Below, one piece after another: positions 37,138 through 46,332 of a stretch of 64,000 nucleotides of DNA. The position numbers were made by a program, and so were the translations under genes. Source of the DNA: an uncultured Clostridia bacterium. GTDB lineage: Bacteria > Bacillota > Clostridia > Oscillospirales > Ruminococcaceae. A model generated the notes under the pieces. That model searched no databases. It had not been told where the DNA came from and saw only the letters and a program-made list of their open reading frames with translations. Location of the stretch: the NCBI GenBank assembly GCA_947625615.1, contig CANQPB010000011.1, positions 1-64,000 on the forward strand, given 5' to 3'. The number at the start of each line of letters is the position of its first letter. The stretch's first letter is position 1.

Positions 37138-38268
37138 ATGTCGCTTTTAGAGCTTTCCGATTCTGAGTTAGACAGCGCGCTTGGATTTGCAAGAGAACGG
37201 CAGGGCAAGTTGTATCCTACGGTTGCCGGTCTTTTGATGATAGGCCATGAAAACTATATTCGTCAGTACGTCCCGAGTCATGAAGTTATTTTTCAGGTTC
37301 TTGATGGAGTAAATGTTTTGGCAAATCCTCCGTCAATGAAATGCTCTTTGCTGCAGACCTTTGAAAAAGTGGACTTGCTGTTCCAGTCAAGAATAACTGA
37401 GCAGGAGCTGCAAATCGGACTGTTCAGAGTTCCGATACCCAACTATGAGAAAGAAGCCTTCCGCGAAGGCTTTGTCAACGCTTTGGTGCATCGGGATTAC
37501 TACAGAACCGGAGCTGTTCAGGTGCAGCTTCAGACGTCGTCTATGACCATTTCAAGCCCCGGAGGATTTTTGGAAGGGATAACTCCCGACAATATTCTCA
37601 CCGTAGCTCCCACTCCCAGAAACGTTCTTCTTGCCGAAGCCGCCAAAAGAATAGGTCTGGCAGAACGAACCGGCAGAGGAATAGACAAAATCTATACGTC
37701 AATGCTCAGAAGCGGTCACAATATTCCCGACTATTCCTCTTCAACGGTTGCGTCGGTAGTTTTAAGGCTTAATAGCGCCGACTTGGATAAAGAATATATC
37801 AAAATGATTGTAAATGAAGAAGATCGCTTACAAAAGGCAATGCCAGTTGATGCCTTGATAGCATTATCCGTCTTAAAAACTGAACGCCGCGCAACGTCGG
37901 AGATGTTAAGCAAGAAGATTCAGAAGTCCGATTACGAAACAAGGGGCATAATAGAATGGCTTATAGAATTGGGTATGGTCGAAGGCGTTGGAAATGGCAG
38001 AGCAAGACGGTATATGCTCAGTTCAAAAGTTTACTCTATATCCGATAATAAGGCAGGATATACCCGTCAGCGCGGCTGGGACACCTTGCAAGAACAGGAA
38101 CTCATTCTCTCGCACTTGTCCAAATACAGAACTATCACGAGAGAAGGCGCCGCAGAATTGTGCAGATGCACTCCAAATCATGCAACATGGCTGCTGCGAC
38201 AGCTGACGAGTCAGAACAAAATCAAGCTCTGCGGAAGCGGTCGCGGAGCTCACTATGAAAAACTCTAA
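37138..38268 (+). pseudogene. RecG-like/HATPase_c_4 + HTH C-terminal part of the same gene
   Basis: IPNYEKEAFREGFVNALVHRDYYRTGAVQVQL...SSPGGFLEGITPDNIL..RIGLAERTGRGIDKIY; in frame with 36619-37122. Confidence 0.75.
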
Positions 38269-38269
38269 A

Positions 38270-38309
38270 TTATAGTTTATTACAGTTTATTATAGTTTGT
38301 TATAGTTTA
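38270..38309. repeat. Four tandem 10-bp units TTAYAGTTTR
   Basis: TTATAGTTTA TTACAGTTTA TTATAGTTTG TTATAGTTTA directly after the stop codon region; a related TTACAGTTTA TTTTAGTTTT lies at 36575-36594. Confidence 0.9.
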
Positions 38310-38375
38310 CTGTGCGGGAGTAATTGTTCCAGCCTGAATTTCTGACGATGTTCTGATTGCAAAAAGGAGAATCGA

Positions 38376-38729
38376 ATGATAAAACCAAGTGACTTTTTAG
38401 AAGCCTTTGACAAGACTGCCGATATAATAAATCTCTGGACAGATTTTCGCAGGCAGGAAATTATCGACGATATTTTATGGCTCGATCAAAATTACGAAAA
38501 TATCGACGCTCTGCGCGGGTATATTCTTAATCACGTTGACTTTAAAAATAAAATAGCGAATATGGATTATGCGCGGAAAGTGCTTGGATATTCCGATACG
38601 AAGATACAGCAATTAGCCGAGCTTTGGGCAAACTGTTTGTACGCGGAGCTTCGGAATGTTCAAAGCGGGAGAATTGAAAACAAGCCGCTTAAGATAATTG
38701 TTCATGAGCTGAAAGCGCAGGGGAGATAG
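38376..38729 (+). CDS. Hypothetical protein
   Basis: 117 aa ORF with AAAGGAG RBS; no recognised domain. Confidence 0.5.
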   Translation: MIKPSDFLEAFDKTADIINLWTDFRRQEIIDDILWLDQNYENIDALRGYILNHVDFKNKIANMDYARKVLGYSDTKIQQLAELWANCLYAELRNVQSGRIENKPLKIIVHELKAQGR

Positions 38730-38916
38730 GAGAAGAATCAATTATTCACGCATTCGGATATAATGTCAATGCACAGTATGTTTCTGGTAGTACTTTGATT
38801 CCAATCGCCTTAGTGTGACGACGTTTTTTGTATTATAATTTTTTTGATATCTAAAATTCTGTGTCGAAATCTACATATTATTCGCATTTTGTAGTATATA
38901 TATGTATTTATACCCA

Positions 38917-38993
38917 TTGTTGACAACATTGACAGTATGGGAGAAGGCGTGTGGGGCGGTGGTTGGAGTTGCAGGAAGAGCGGGAGGTACATA
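38917..38993. repeat. Diverged 77-bp direct repeat, copy 2
   Basis: Gap-free alignment with 36413-36489; a weaker third trace ACATTGACAAAGTAAGAAAGAACGTGCG is at about 39849-39876. Confidence 0.8.
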
Positions 38994-39146
38994 AATTTGC
39001 AAAAAGGAAGCCCTTCAAAGAGGGTCTCCTTTTAAAGTTGTCCTATAATAGGATTGGAGTTTTTTATGAGCTAATGTTAGCATGCAGTATATGGTGTCTT
39101 TTGGAATTCATTCCAGATCAAAAAATTAAAAAAACGCAAAAAAGTA

Positions 39147-39175
39147 TTGCTATCAGCGATACAATGTGGTATAAT
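39147..39175 (+). promoter_or_regulatory. Promoter of the relBE-like operon with embedded palindrome
   Basis: TTGCTA - 17 nt - TATAAT; TATCAGCGATA palindrome in the spacer. Confidence 0.6.
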
Positions 39176-39202
39176 ATAAGAAAAACTTATGAGGTGATTA
39201 TT

Positions 39203-39526
39203 ATGGCATCAAAAACAGCAAACGTTTTGGCGCGTGTGGAACCCGAGGTCAAAATTCAGGCAGAGGCAATCATGGCGCAGCTTGGCATACCCACATCTGT
39301 CGTCATCAATATGCTCTACAAGCAGATCATTATGACACGCGGCATACCTTTTCCGATGACCGTTCCGAAAGTCGAAGTCCCGAAAGCAAGAGATGAAATG
39401 ACTGATGAGGAGTTTAATGAGAGGATCAGACACAGTTTGGCTCAGGCAAAAGCGGGGCTTGGCAGACCTGCTGACGAAGTGTTTGCAGATATTATGAGGA
39501 TGATTGATGAACATGGAAAAATATGA
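39203..39526 (+). CDS. RelB/DinJ-family antitoxin
   Basis: KTANVLARVEPEVKIQAEAIMAQLGIPTSVVINMLYKQIIMTRGIPFPM is the RelB/DinJ RHH signature. Confidence 0.9.
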   Translation: MASKTANVLARVEPEVKIQAEAIMAQLGIPTSVVINMLYKQIIMTRGIPFPMTVPKVEVPKARDEMTDEEFNERIRHSLAQAKAGLGRPADEVFADIMRMIDEHGKI

Positions 39527-39839
39527 GATTATTGTTGATCCCGATGCAGAGAAGTCATTAAATGATATTTTCCAGTATATTTTAAACGACTTAAAATCTC
39601 CGGAATCTGCCAAAAGCACATCATATGCTCTATTAAAAGCTATACACGGTCTTGATTTTATGCCCCAAAGATATGCCGTTCTGCCTGAAGATTTTTTCGA
39701 AAAAAAGGGCGTTCGGCGTATGCAGGTTTGGAATTACTTTGTGTATTTCAACGTTGACGAATCTAATGAGCGTGTCAATATCCTTGATGTTCTGTATGTC
39801 GGCAGGGAGCAAAGAGAACAGCTATGTGATAAAAAATAA
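39504..39839 (+). CDS. RelE/ParE-family toxin
   Basis: YEIIVDPDAEKSLNDIFQYILNDLKSPESA...RRMQVWNYFVYFNVDESNERVNILDVLYVGRE; overlaps the antitoxin 3' end. Confidence 0.88.
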   Translation: MMNMEKYEIIVDPDAEKSLNDIFQYILNDLKSPESAKSTSYALLKAIHGLDFMPQRYAVLPEDFFEKKGVRRMQVWNYFVYFNVDESNERVNILDVLYVGREQREQLCDKK

Positions 39840-40290
39840 GCATTGAAAACATTGACAAAGTAAGAAAGAACGTGCGAGTCTACGCTATGTTGCCGACAAG
39901 AACTGGTGGTGCAAGAGATATTTGTGCATGAAATATCTTGAAAAAGCCGCAGAATAATTTGCAAAGTATTGCTTCAAATCGTTAAACTATCCCTCGGCAT
40001 GTTGAGGGATATAGCACAAAAATATTACTTCGTTCTATATGAAAAGGGTTGGCATTGCCGAATATCAATACCCATATAATCATACAATTGTTCCGAGTAT
40101 TAGAACGCATTTTGAGATTCAATCCCATTTTGATGAAAAAACAGCACCACCACAGACTGTATAAGACCACAGCGGTAGAGAAAACAGTCTTTAAGAAAAT
40201 GAATCGGATTGAGCAAACAAGAAAAAACACATCTGATAATGTGAAATAACGTAGGTGTAACTACATATGTACTGTTAATAATATAAATAT

Positions 40291-41217
40291 TTATATTATC
40301 TTTCCGCGATTCCATACTTTAAATTCAACCTCACCGCTTCCTATAAATACAGTTCTAACAAAACTATCAAACGTGTCGCCATGGAAATGCGTATAGTCAG
40401 AAAAATCATCATACCTGTCGCTTAACTCGCATTCAGGATATTCAAAATCATATACCTCTGCATGATATGACAGTTCTTCTTTATATTCATCTATTATTGT
40501 CATCAACTGATATTCATCTAAAAGGCTGTAATACTCCTTCCACCATGGCGGAAGAACTATTTTGACAGATATATCTTTATCATGACATAAATCACACATT
40601 TTCCCGAGGCGATTTATCACATCACGGTCATATGTATATCCCGCAAGATAATATTTCATCTGCTCTGCGCTTATTTTAAAATGCTCCTGCTTAATTTCCG
40701 ACGTTATTTTCTGACTTTGAGAACTTACTTCCGGAGTGCTTTTGAGCAATTTTAGCATTGCTCCTGCATTTTCAAGGCTGAAAGCGTATGTCAATGGACT
40801 TTTTATGTTTTTTTCAGTTGAATTAACTCGATCCTGCTGCAGGAGCGTGTTCATATTATAAAAGCTTGTAATTATAGTTATCTCTTTCAGAGAATTTGAT
40901 TCATCATTATCTATACACCACTGGAGCAAGCTGACCATTTCTTCAGTCATACAGCCTCCATAGGCCATATTAACATAATTCAGTCCGGTCTGTTCTGACA
41001 GCTCCCCGACATCATAGTGCGCAATCCGACTATCCCCTATTATAACCGCCTCATAATCATTGTTACGAAAATCAATCATTTTAGCAATCAATGGTGAGTT
41101 ATCACTGTTTTCCTTGCTGGTTCCGAAATAATTGTATGGATCATTCATGAAAAATACCAAGATGTAAATCAGCGCCGGGGTCATCACCGCAAATATCCAT
41201 AAATATAATTTTCGCAT
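40291..41217 (-). CDS. SGNH/DltD-like secreted protein, partner of MBOAT
   Basis: N-terminal TM; EAVIIGDSRIAHYDV (GDS motif) ...YVNMAYGGCMTEE; adjacent to the MBOAT gene. Confidence 0.6.
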   Translation of the reverse strand: MRKLYLWIFAVMTPALIYILVFFMNDPYNYFGTSKENSDNSPLIAKMIDFRNNDYEAVIIGDSRIAHYDVGELSEQTGLNYVNMAYGGCMTEEMVSLLQWCIDNDESNSLKEITIITSFYNMNTLLQQDRVNSTEKNIKSPLTYAFSLENAGAMLKLLKSTPEVSSQSQKITSEIKQEHFKISAEQMKYYLAGYTYDRDVINRLGKMCDLCHDKDISVKIVLPPWWKEYYSLLDEYQLMTIIDEYKEELSYHAEVYDFEYPECELSDRYDDFSDYTHFHGDTFDSFVRTVFIGSGEVEFKVWNRGKII

Positions 41218-41242
41218 AATAAACTTCCTTTTTATTTATATA

Positions 41243-42736
41243 TCAGAACTGCATGTATGTAAAATCTCCTGATGAACGGTTCATCATAAAGAGAAGCAAC
41301 ATTACAGTCAAAACCGACAAGATGTACTTAATGACAATATTTCGCCTTTTTATCCACGTCAAAATGTCAATTCCGTATTCTTCCAAAATATCATGCAGGA
41401 ACAAAATACAAGTGGATAAGATGGTAATAGCAAAATAAACGATTGCTCCAACTTGTTTGTAGAATGACACTCCCACCTGAAGAATTTTGGATACTTGAAT
41501 CAGCTGCGTAAAATCAAGCATATTTACAATCATATGCCACGCATCTGATAAATTCGCCGAGTTAAAAATAATATATCCTATACACACTACAAAAAAAGTT
41601 GATAATATTCTTAGGAATTTATTAACCGCATGTTTTTTCTTTAAGAAAACATTTTTAAAAACTCCGATTGTCATAAAAACGCCGTAGTACAGCCCCCATA
41701 TAATAAAAGTCATATTTGCACCATGCCATAGTCCTGTAGTTATCCATACTATCAAAGTAGCAATAACCGTTGGTATGGCGCGAGCTGCTTTTTTATGACC
41801 TTTTTCTTTAAGCCGCTGTCCCATTTTTCTAAGCAATGATGTCCTTTGTAAAGGATAGAAGAGATAATCTCTGAACCATGAAGACAAGGTAATATGCCAC
41901 TTTCTCCAGAAATCTTCAACTGATGTTGCAAAATAAGGACGTTCAAAATTGTTTTTTAATTCAATTCCGAAATATGACGACATTCCCCGCACCATATCTA
42001 TACACCCGGAAAAATCGGCATATAGGTATATTGCGTAAGCAATCCCTCCGGATAATATCAGAATACCCTTATATTCCTGATAGTTGTTGAAAATTAAATC
42101 AACATACACTTTTATATTGTCGGCAACACAAATCTTTTTAAAAAGTCCCCATGCAAACAGTATCAGCGCATCTCTGCACCTTTCATATTCTATATCTTTA
42201 GGCTGATACAACATTGAAGCTACATCTGCATATCGGCTTATAGGACCATCTATCATCTGAGGAAAATATGACGCAAAGAGCAACAGTTTTAAAAAATTCT
42301 GCTGTGGCTCTATAATTCCGTTATATACATCAATCATATATCCCATCATCTGGAATGTGTAAAACGATATTCCCAAAGGAATTATCATTTGAAGTGGCTC
42401 AAAGCTTTTGCCTGCCAACGAAGTCGCACTTGATGCAAAAAAATTGAAATATTTCAGAACGACAAGAATTCCGAAATTTGAGAGAAGTCCAATTGCAAGC
42501 AAAGCTTTTTTGTACTTTTTTCTTCCGTTCCTTTCAGATTTCGACATTCCGAGCGTGCAGAAAAATGTGCTGGCAGTTGTAAAGAGCAAAAAGACAAGCC
42601 CTTTAATTCCAAATGAAGCAAAAAACGCCATGCTAAACGCCAGCAGCAACTGCCATCTCCATTTTGCATTTACAAAGCCGTAAATCAACATTAACAAGGC
42701 TAAAAATGCAAAAAACTCAAATGAATTGAATACCAT
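41243..42736 (-). CDS. MBOAT-family O-acyltransferase (AlgI-like)
   Basis: GISFYTFQMMGYMIDVYNG, SYFPQMIDGPISRY, FWRKWHITLSSWFRDYLFYPL, LWHGANMTFIIWGLYYG. Confidence 0.93.
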   Translation of the reverse strand: MVFNSFEFFAFLALLMLIYGFVNAKWRWQLLLAFSMAFFASFGIKGLVFLLFTTASTFFCTLGMSKSERNGRKKYKKALLAIGLLSNFGILVVLKYFNFFASSATSLAGKSFEPLQMIIPLGISFYTFQMMGYMIDVYNGIIEPQQNFLKLLLFASYFPQMIDGPISRYADVASMLYQPKDIEYERCRDALILFAWGLFKKICVADNIKVYVDLIFNNYQEYKGILILSGGIAYAIYLYADFSGCIDMVRGMSSYFGIELKNNFERPYFATSVEDFWRKWHITLSSWFRDYLFYPLQRTSLLRKMGQRLKEKGHKKAARAIPTVIATLIVWITTGLWHGANMTFIIWGLYYGVFMTIGVFKNVFLKKKHAVNKFLRILSTFFVVCIGYIIFNSANLSDAWHMIVNMLDFTQLIQVSKILQVGVSFYKQVGAIVYFAITILSTCILFLHDILEEYGIDILTWIKRRNIVIKYILSVLTVMLLLFMMNRSSGDFTYMQF

Positions 42737-42753
42737 TTATACTTCCTCCAGCT

Positions 42754-43169
42754 TTACTCTTCAACAATTTCAAAAATCCCGGAATTTTTACCCATCAGGA
42801 ATGCAACCTGTTTATATCCACCCCTGTGGGAAAATGCAGTCGCAAACGCAGTCGGAATTATGACCCCCTGAAGCCTTGCCTTTCAAGCTCAGATATATCT
42901 CCCTCAAGGTCACTCGACTTATAGCATATATGGTATGCCGTCGGGCCGACTTTTGAAAGATATGTATCGACGGGAGAGAGCTTTTCTTTATCTATTGGTG
43001 AAACAAGCTCGATACGGTATGAGTCATTGTTTCCGAAACAAATAAAAATATTTCGGTCTTCATCGTCAATTACATCTTCAAATTCAAAACCGAGCTTTTC
43101 AAATTCGCTGATGGCTTTGCTTATATTTTTAACAGCATAACCAATATGATCAACCGTCAAATCCTTCAC
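42754..43169 (-). CDS. VOC-family (glyoxalase/methylmalonyl-CoA-epimerase-like) protein, apparently frameshifted at a G5/C5 run
   Basis: HIGYAVKNISKAISEFEKLGFEFE...; ORF 42858-43169 ends GFRGS*, but another frame continues VIIPTAFATAFSHRGGYKQVAFLMGKNSGIFEIVEE*. Confidence 0.75.
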
Positions 43170-43173
43170 CCAC

Positions 43174-43422
43174 TTATTTATTTTCTAAATGCTTGATTAT
43201 TGCGTCAACCAATTCCCCCACATTCTTTGACCCTGAAACCTCGGCGAGGGTAAACCTGATTCCGAACTCGTCCTCAATGTCGCTGACAAGGCTTAAATGC
43301 GAGAGGCTGTCCCACTCCTCAACATCGGCGGCGGTGGTCTGCTCGGTGAGCTCGACCTCGTCGTTGTCAAAGACGTCGCGCGCGATTTCCGTGATTTTCT
43401 TAAGTATTTCGTTTCTTTCCAT
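43174..43422 (-). CDS. Acyl carrier protein
   Basis: AADVEEWDSLSHLSLVSDIEDEFGIRFTLAEVSGSKNVGELVDAI; DSL phosphopantetheine site. Confidence 0.93.
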   Translation of the reverse strand: MERNEILKKITEIARDVFDNDEVELTEQTTAADVEEWDSLSHLSLVSDIEDEFGIRFTLAEVSGSKNVGELVDAIIKHLENK

Positions 43423-43427
43423 TTTAA

Positions 43428-45158
43428 TTACTCCTTTATATAAATTTTCTTTTCTTCGTATTTGCTTACGTCCATAACGTAATTGTTTTCGGATATTTCC
43501 TCAAAGCCCATAGTCTTATAAATATCCTTTACCATTGCGTTTTTCGGGGTCGGGATATATTCGCCGTAAACGCGCTTATATCCGCGGTTTTTTGCCTCAC
43601 GCATAAAGCAGTTGACGATATATTCCTCCATTCCCCGTTTCAGAACGCGGCAGCTCATCAGCCAGGTGTCGATGAAAAGCTCGTCCCCGTTTTTCTTTTT
43701 CATAATAACTACTCCGACTAAGCCGTGGTCGCCGAATTTATCGCGGAGGGTGTAGTAAAGGGTCACATAATTCGGGTCGTTTGCGATGCTTTGGATATCC
43801 GCATCGGTATAACGAACGGTTCGCAGGTTAAACTGGTTCGAGCGTTGGGTTAGCTGGGCAATACGCGAAAACTTAGACTCCTCAAACGGCTTCGCCTCGC
43901 CTATCATCTTGAGGCTTTCAAGGTAGCCGTCGATGGATTCAAAGGACATCATCAGCTTGGTGCGCTCAAATTCCGCCTGATAAAGCTTTGTGCGATCAGA
44001 GCCTGCGCCTGTGAACGAAGCCGTTTCAAAGTAATTCTGCTCCTGCAAATATCCAAGATAAAGCGCGGGGTCCTCGGGGAGCTCGGGAACTTCGATTTCG
44101 GGTATCATCTGCCGAACGAGATTTCGCTCGAACGGGTTGTCGTCGATAAATACCATTGAGTCCATACCGATATTCAGCGTCTTCTGAATAAGGCGAATAT
44201 TCGAGGCTTTGTCCTCCCAGTTCGCGACGAAAAGAGCTATATCCGAAAGCCTGAGAATCATCTCGTCGTGCTCCTCGAAAGGCTTTTTCGCGATGTCCTC
44301 GTTGTTTTTGCTGCATACGCAGAGGATTATGCCGCATTCTTTAAGCTGTTTAAGCCAGCGCTGGAAGTCGGTGAAAACGTGTCCCCTGCCGAGCTCGCCG
44401 ATTTCGATGTTATCCATGCCGTCGTCGCCTATAACGCCGCCCCAAAGGGTGTTGTCAAGGTCCAAAACGACGCATTTTTTGATTCTTCCGGCAAGCGCTT
44501 TCTGAACGTCTATAACCGCCTTTGCGACATAGGGAAGGGCGTCGGTAGATACTGTCATCTTTGCATTGTAGTAGAGCGGAGCATCGTAAAACGCAGATGT
44601 TCCGAGATGAATCTGAACCGACAAAAGATCAATCGGGTAAACGTTTTTGCGCTGCTCCATCGCTTCCGAGAGCATAAAATTCAGCTTACGAATTTGGTAA
44701 ACGAACGCGGAATTTACTTTGCAGGAGTAGTTGCCGAGCGCCTTGTCGTCGATTTCGGTGAAGTTCATTTGCAGGATATTTGCCTTGCTGTTCTTGGAGA
44801 TGAGGTCCCAGTACATCGTGATTTTTTGCATCACTGACACGGCAAAACCCGAACGTGCCTCAAGCGGCAAATCCAGAAATTCCTCGTAGAGCTTGTCCGT
44901 CGCGAGCCACAAAAGTATGCTGTCAGGCTCGAAGTTGTAGACTTCGGAGGCAGGGTCTAAAAGCTGAGCCTCAATTTGGTTGTAGTCGGCGTCGTAGACA
45001 GTCAGCGGGAGATTTTCGAGGGTTGCGTAACCACAGATTGCTACGGCTAAAAACTGGGTGGATACGTTGCCCAAAATTGCGAGGCGGCGAGGGGTGCCGG
45101 GAGCTATTTGTTTTGAGGTTTTTCTCAATTCTTTGAATGTGTGCATATCATTTACCAA
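43428..45158 (-). CDS. HAD-IIIC family phosphatase (FkbH-like)
   Basis: KCVVLDLDNTLWGGVIGDDGMDNIEIG and MVFIDDNPFERNLVRQMIPEIEVPELP are FkbH hallmarks. Confidence 0.93.
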   Translation of the reverse strand: MVNDMHTFKELRKTSKQIAPGTPRRLAILGNVSTQFLAVAICGYATLENLPLTVYDADYNQIEAQLLDPASEVYNFEPDSILLWLATDKLYEEFLDLPLEARSGFAVSVMQKITMYWDLISKNSKANILQMNFTEIDDKALGNYSCKVNSAFVYQIRKLNFMLSEAMEQRKNVYPIDLLSVQIHLGTSAFYDAPLYYNAKMTVSTDALPYVAKAVIDVQKALAGRIKKCVVLDLDNTLWGGVIGDDGMDNIEIGELGRGHVFTDFQRWLKQLKECGIILCVCSKNNEDIAKKPFEEHDEMILRLSDIALFVANWEDKASNIRLIQKTLNIGMDSMVFIDDNPFERNLVRQMIPEIEVPELPEDPALYLGYLQEQNYFETASFTGAGSDRTKLYQAEFERTKLMMSFESIDGYLESLKMIGEAKPFEESKFSRIAQLTQRSNQFNLRTVRYTDADIQSIANDPNYVTLYYTLRDKFGDHGLVGVVIMKKKNGDELFIDTWLMSCRVLKRGMEEYIVNCFMREAKNRGYKRVYGEYIPTPKNAMVKDIYKTMGFEEISENNYVMDVSKYEEKKIYIKE

Positions 45159-46332
45159 TTATATTCTTTATAAATTTTTTGGCTGAACTCTTAACAGACG
45201 CATATATCCTCTTGGCTTTATTCGAGCCTTCAATACTCCATACGACTTGGCTGAAAGGCTCTTTGCTCAATCTTTCAAAAAATTCTGCCCTTCTGGGATT
45301 AAGCTTTACGCAGTTTAATATTCTCGGGTTACCTCTCGTCGCCTCTTGGATAGTTCGTGTTTCTATGATTAAGTTTTCAGACGCATTTTTCAGCAGCAGG
45401 TCGCCTTTTGGGGAATTTACCATTGCAACTGACACTCCGTATTTTTCCTCTTCCTTAGTGAAATTCAGCCCCCAAAAATCGCCCATTGAAATATCTGCAA
45501 TTCTCGGAAACGTTTTGTATTTGCAGTTTTCACATGATTGCCGGATATGAATTCTCAATGAAACAAACGAATTGACCCATGAGTCTGTTATTCTGTTTCC
45601 ATAATATACTTTACCGTTTTTAAATCTGACCATAGTTCCGAGGTTTGTCCAACCTCTTGACTTATTTTTCAGATGGACCTCCTGAACTTCGGACTTATAT
45701 GTTTTCTCAAGTTCCTCAATAAAACTTCTGAACGCCAAGGGAGAATTTATCCCCAAACATATAAAATCCGCAGAATAAAGATTAGGATATTCTTTTCCGA
45801 CATATCCATATAAAGCACTCACCTGACAAGGCGTGCCACAGAATAATACCTTTTTGCCATTATCCAGAAGCTTTTTTACCTGCTTATATATACCCTCCGT
45901 GTCGCTTTGAAAATATTTGGTGCGCATTATCTTTTTTAAACCATCATGATTATTTGAAATAAAGTGATGTGCGCCTTTCCAGTCGTCATCATATACGCAG
46001 CCAACTATATACCCGCTATCTTTCAAAAAAGCGTCTGCAAGGCCGTAATACAATGCTCCCGATGTGCTGTTATATCTTATATCCTTATCTTTGTTATATA
46101 CTTTATAAACTTTGGGTTCTTCATAGTTTTCATGAGATGCATAATGGCATTCCAATGCAGGGCAAGTTTTCTCACACAAACCGCACCTTACACATATATC
46201 TCCATTTATTCTCGGAAACCAAAAGCCCTCTTTATCAAGTTCGTATGTTATTGCATTAACGGGACATATGTCGCCGCAAGCCTTGCAGCCTACGCAATCA
46301 AGTTTTGAAACTTTATCAATCATGCCTTCCAC
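45148..46332 (-). CDS. FrhB-type (coenzyme F420 hydrogenase/dehydrogenase beta-subunit-like) protein with two 4Fe-4S clusters
   Basis: CVGCKACGDICPVNAI...CVRCGLCEKTCPAL; VLFCGTPCQVSALYGYVGKEYPNLYSADFICLGINSP. Confidence 0.9.
   Translation of the reverse strand: MEGMIDKVSKLDCVGCKACGDICPVNAITYELDKEGFWFPRINGDICVRCGLCEKTCPALECHYASHENYEEPKVYKVYNKDKDIRYNSTSGALYYGLADAFLKDSGYIVGCVYDDDWKGAHHFISNNHDGLKKIMRTKYFQSDTEGIYKQVKKLLDNGKKVLFCGTPCQVSALYGYVGKEYPNLYSADFICLGINSPLAFRSFIEELEKTYKSEVQEVHLKNKSRGWTNLGTMVRFKNGKVYYGNRITDSWVNSFVSLRIHIRQSCENCKYKTFPRIADISMGDFWGLNFTKEEEKYGVSVAMVNSPKGDLLLKNASENLIIETRTIQEATRGNPRILNCVKLNPRRAEFFERLSKEPFSQVVWSIEGSNKAKRIYASVKSSAKKFIKNIIGK

Noticed and set aside
36619-38268. Schlafen/AlbA_2 gene as an anti-phage defence system
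   Set aside because: Family is mostly linked to transcription/DNA binding; no defence partner genes beside it except an ordinary RelBE pair, so a defence claim is not supported from sequence alone.
38270-38309. Possible CRISPR-like array
   Set aside because: Units are only 10 bp and contiguous with no spacers; no cas genes in the window. Treated as tandem operator/iteron-like repeat.
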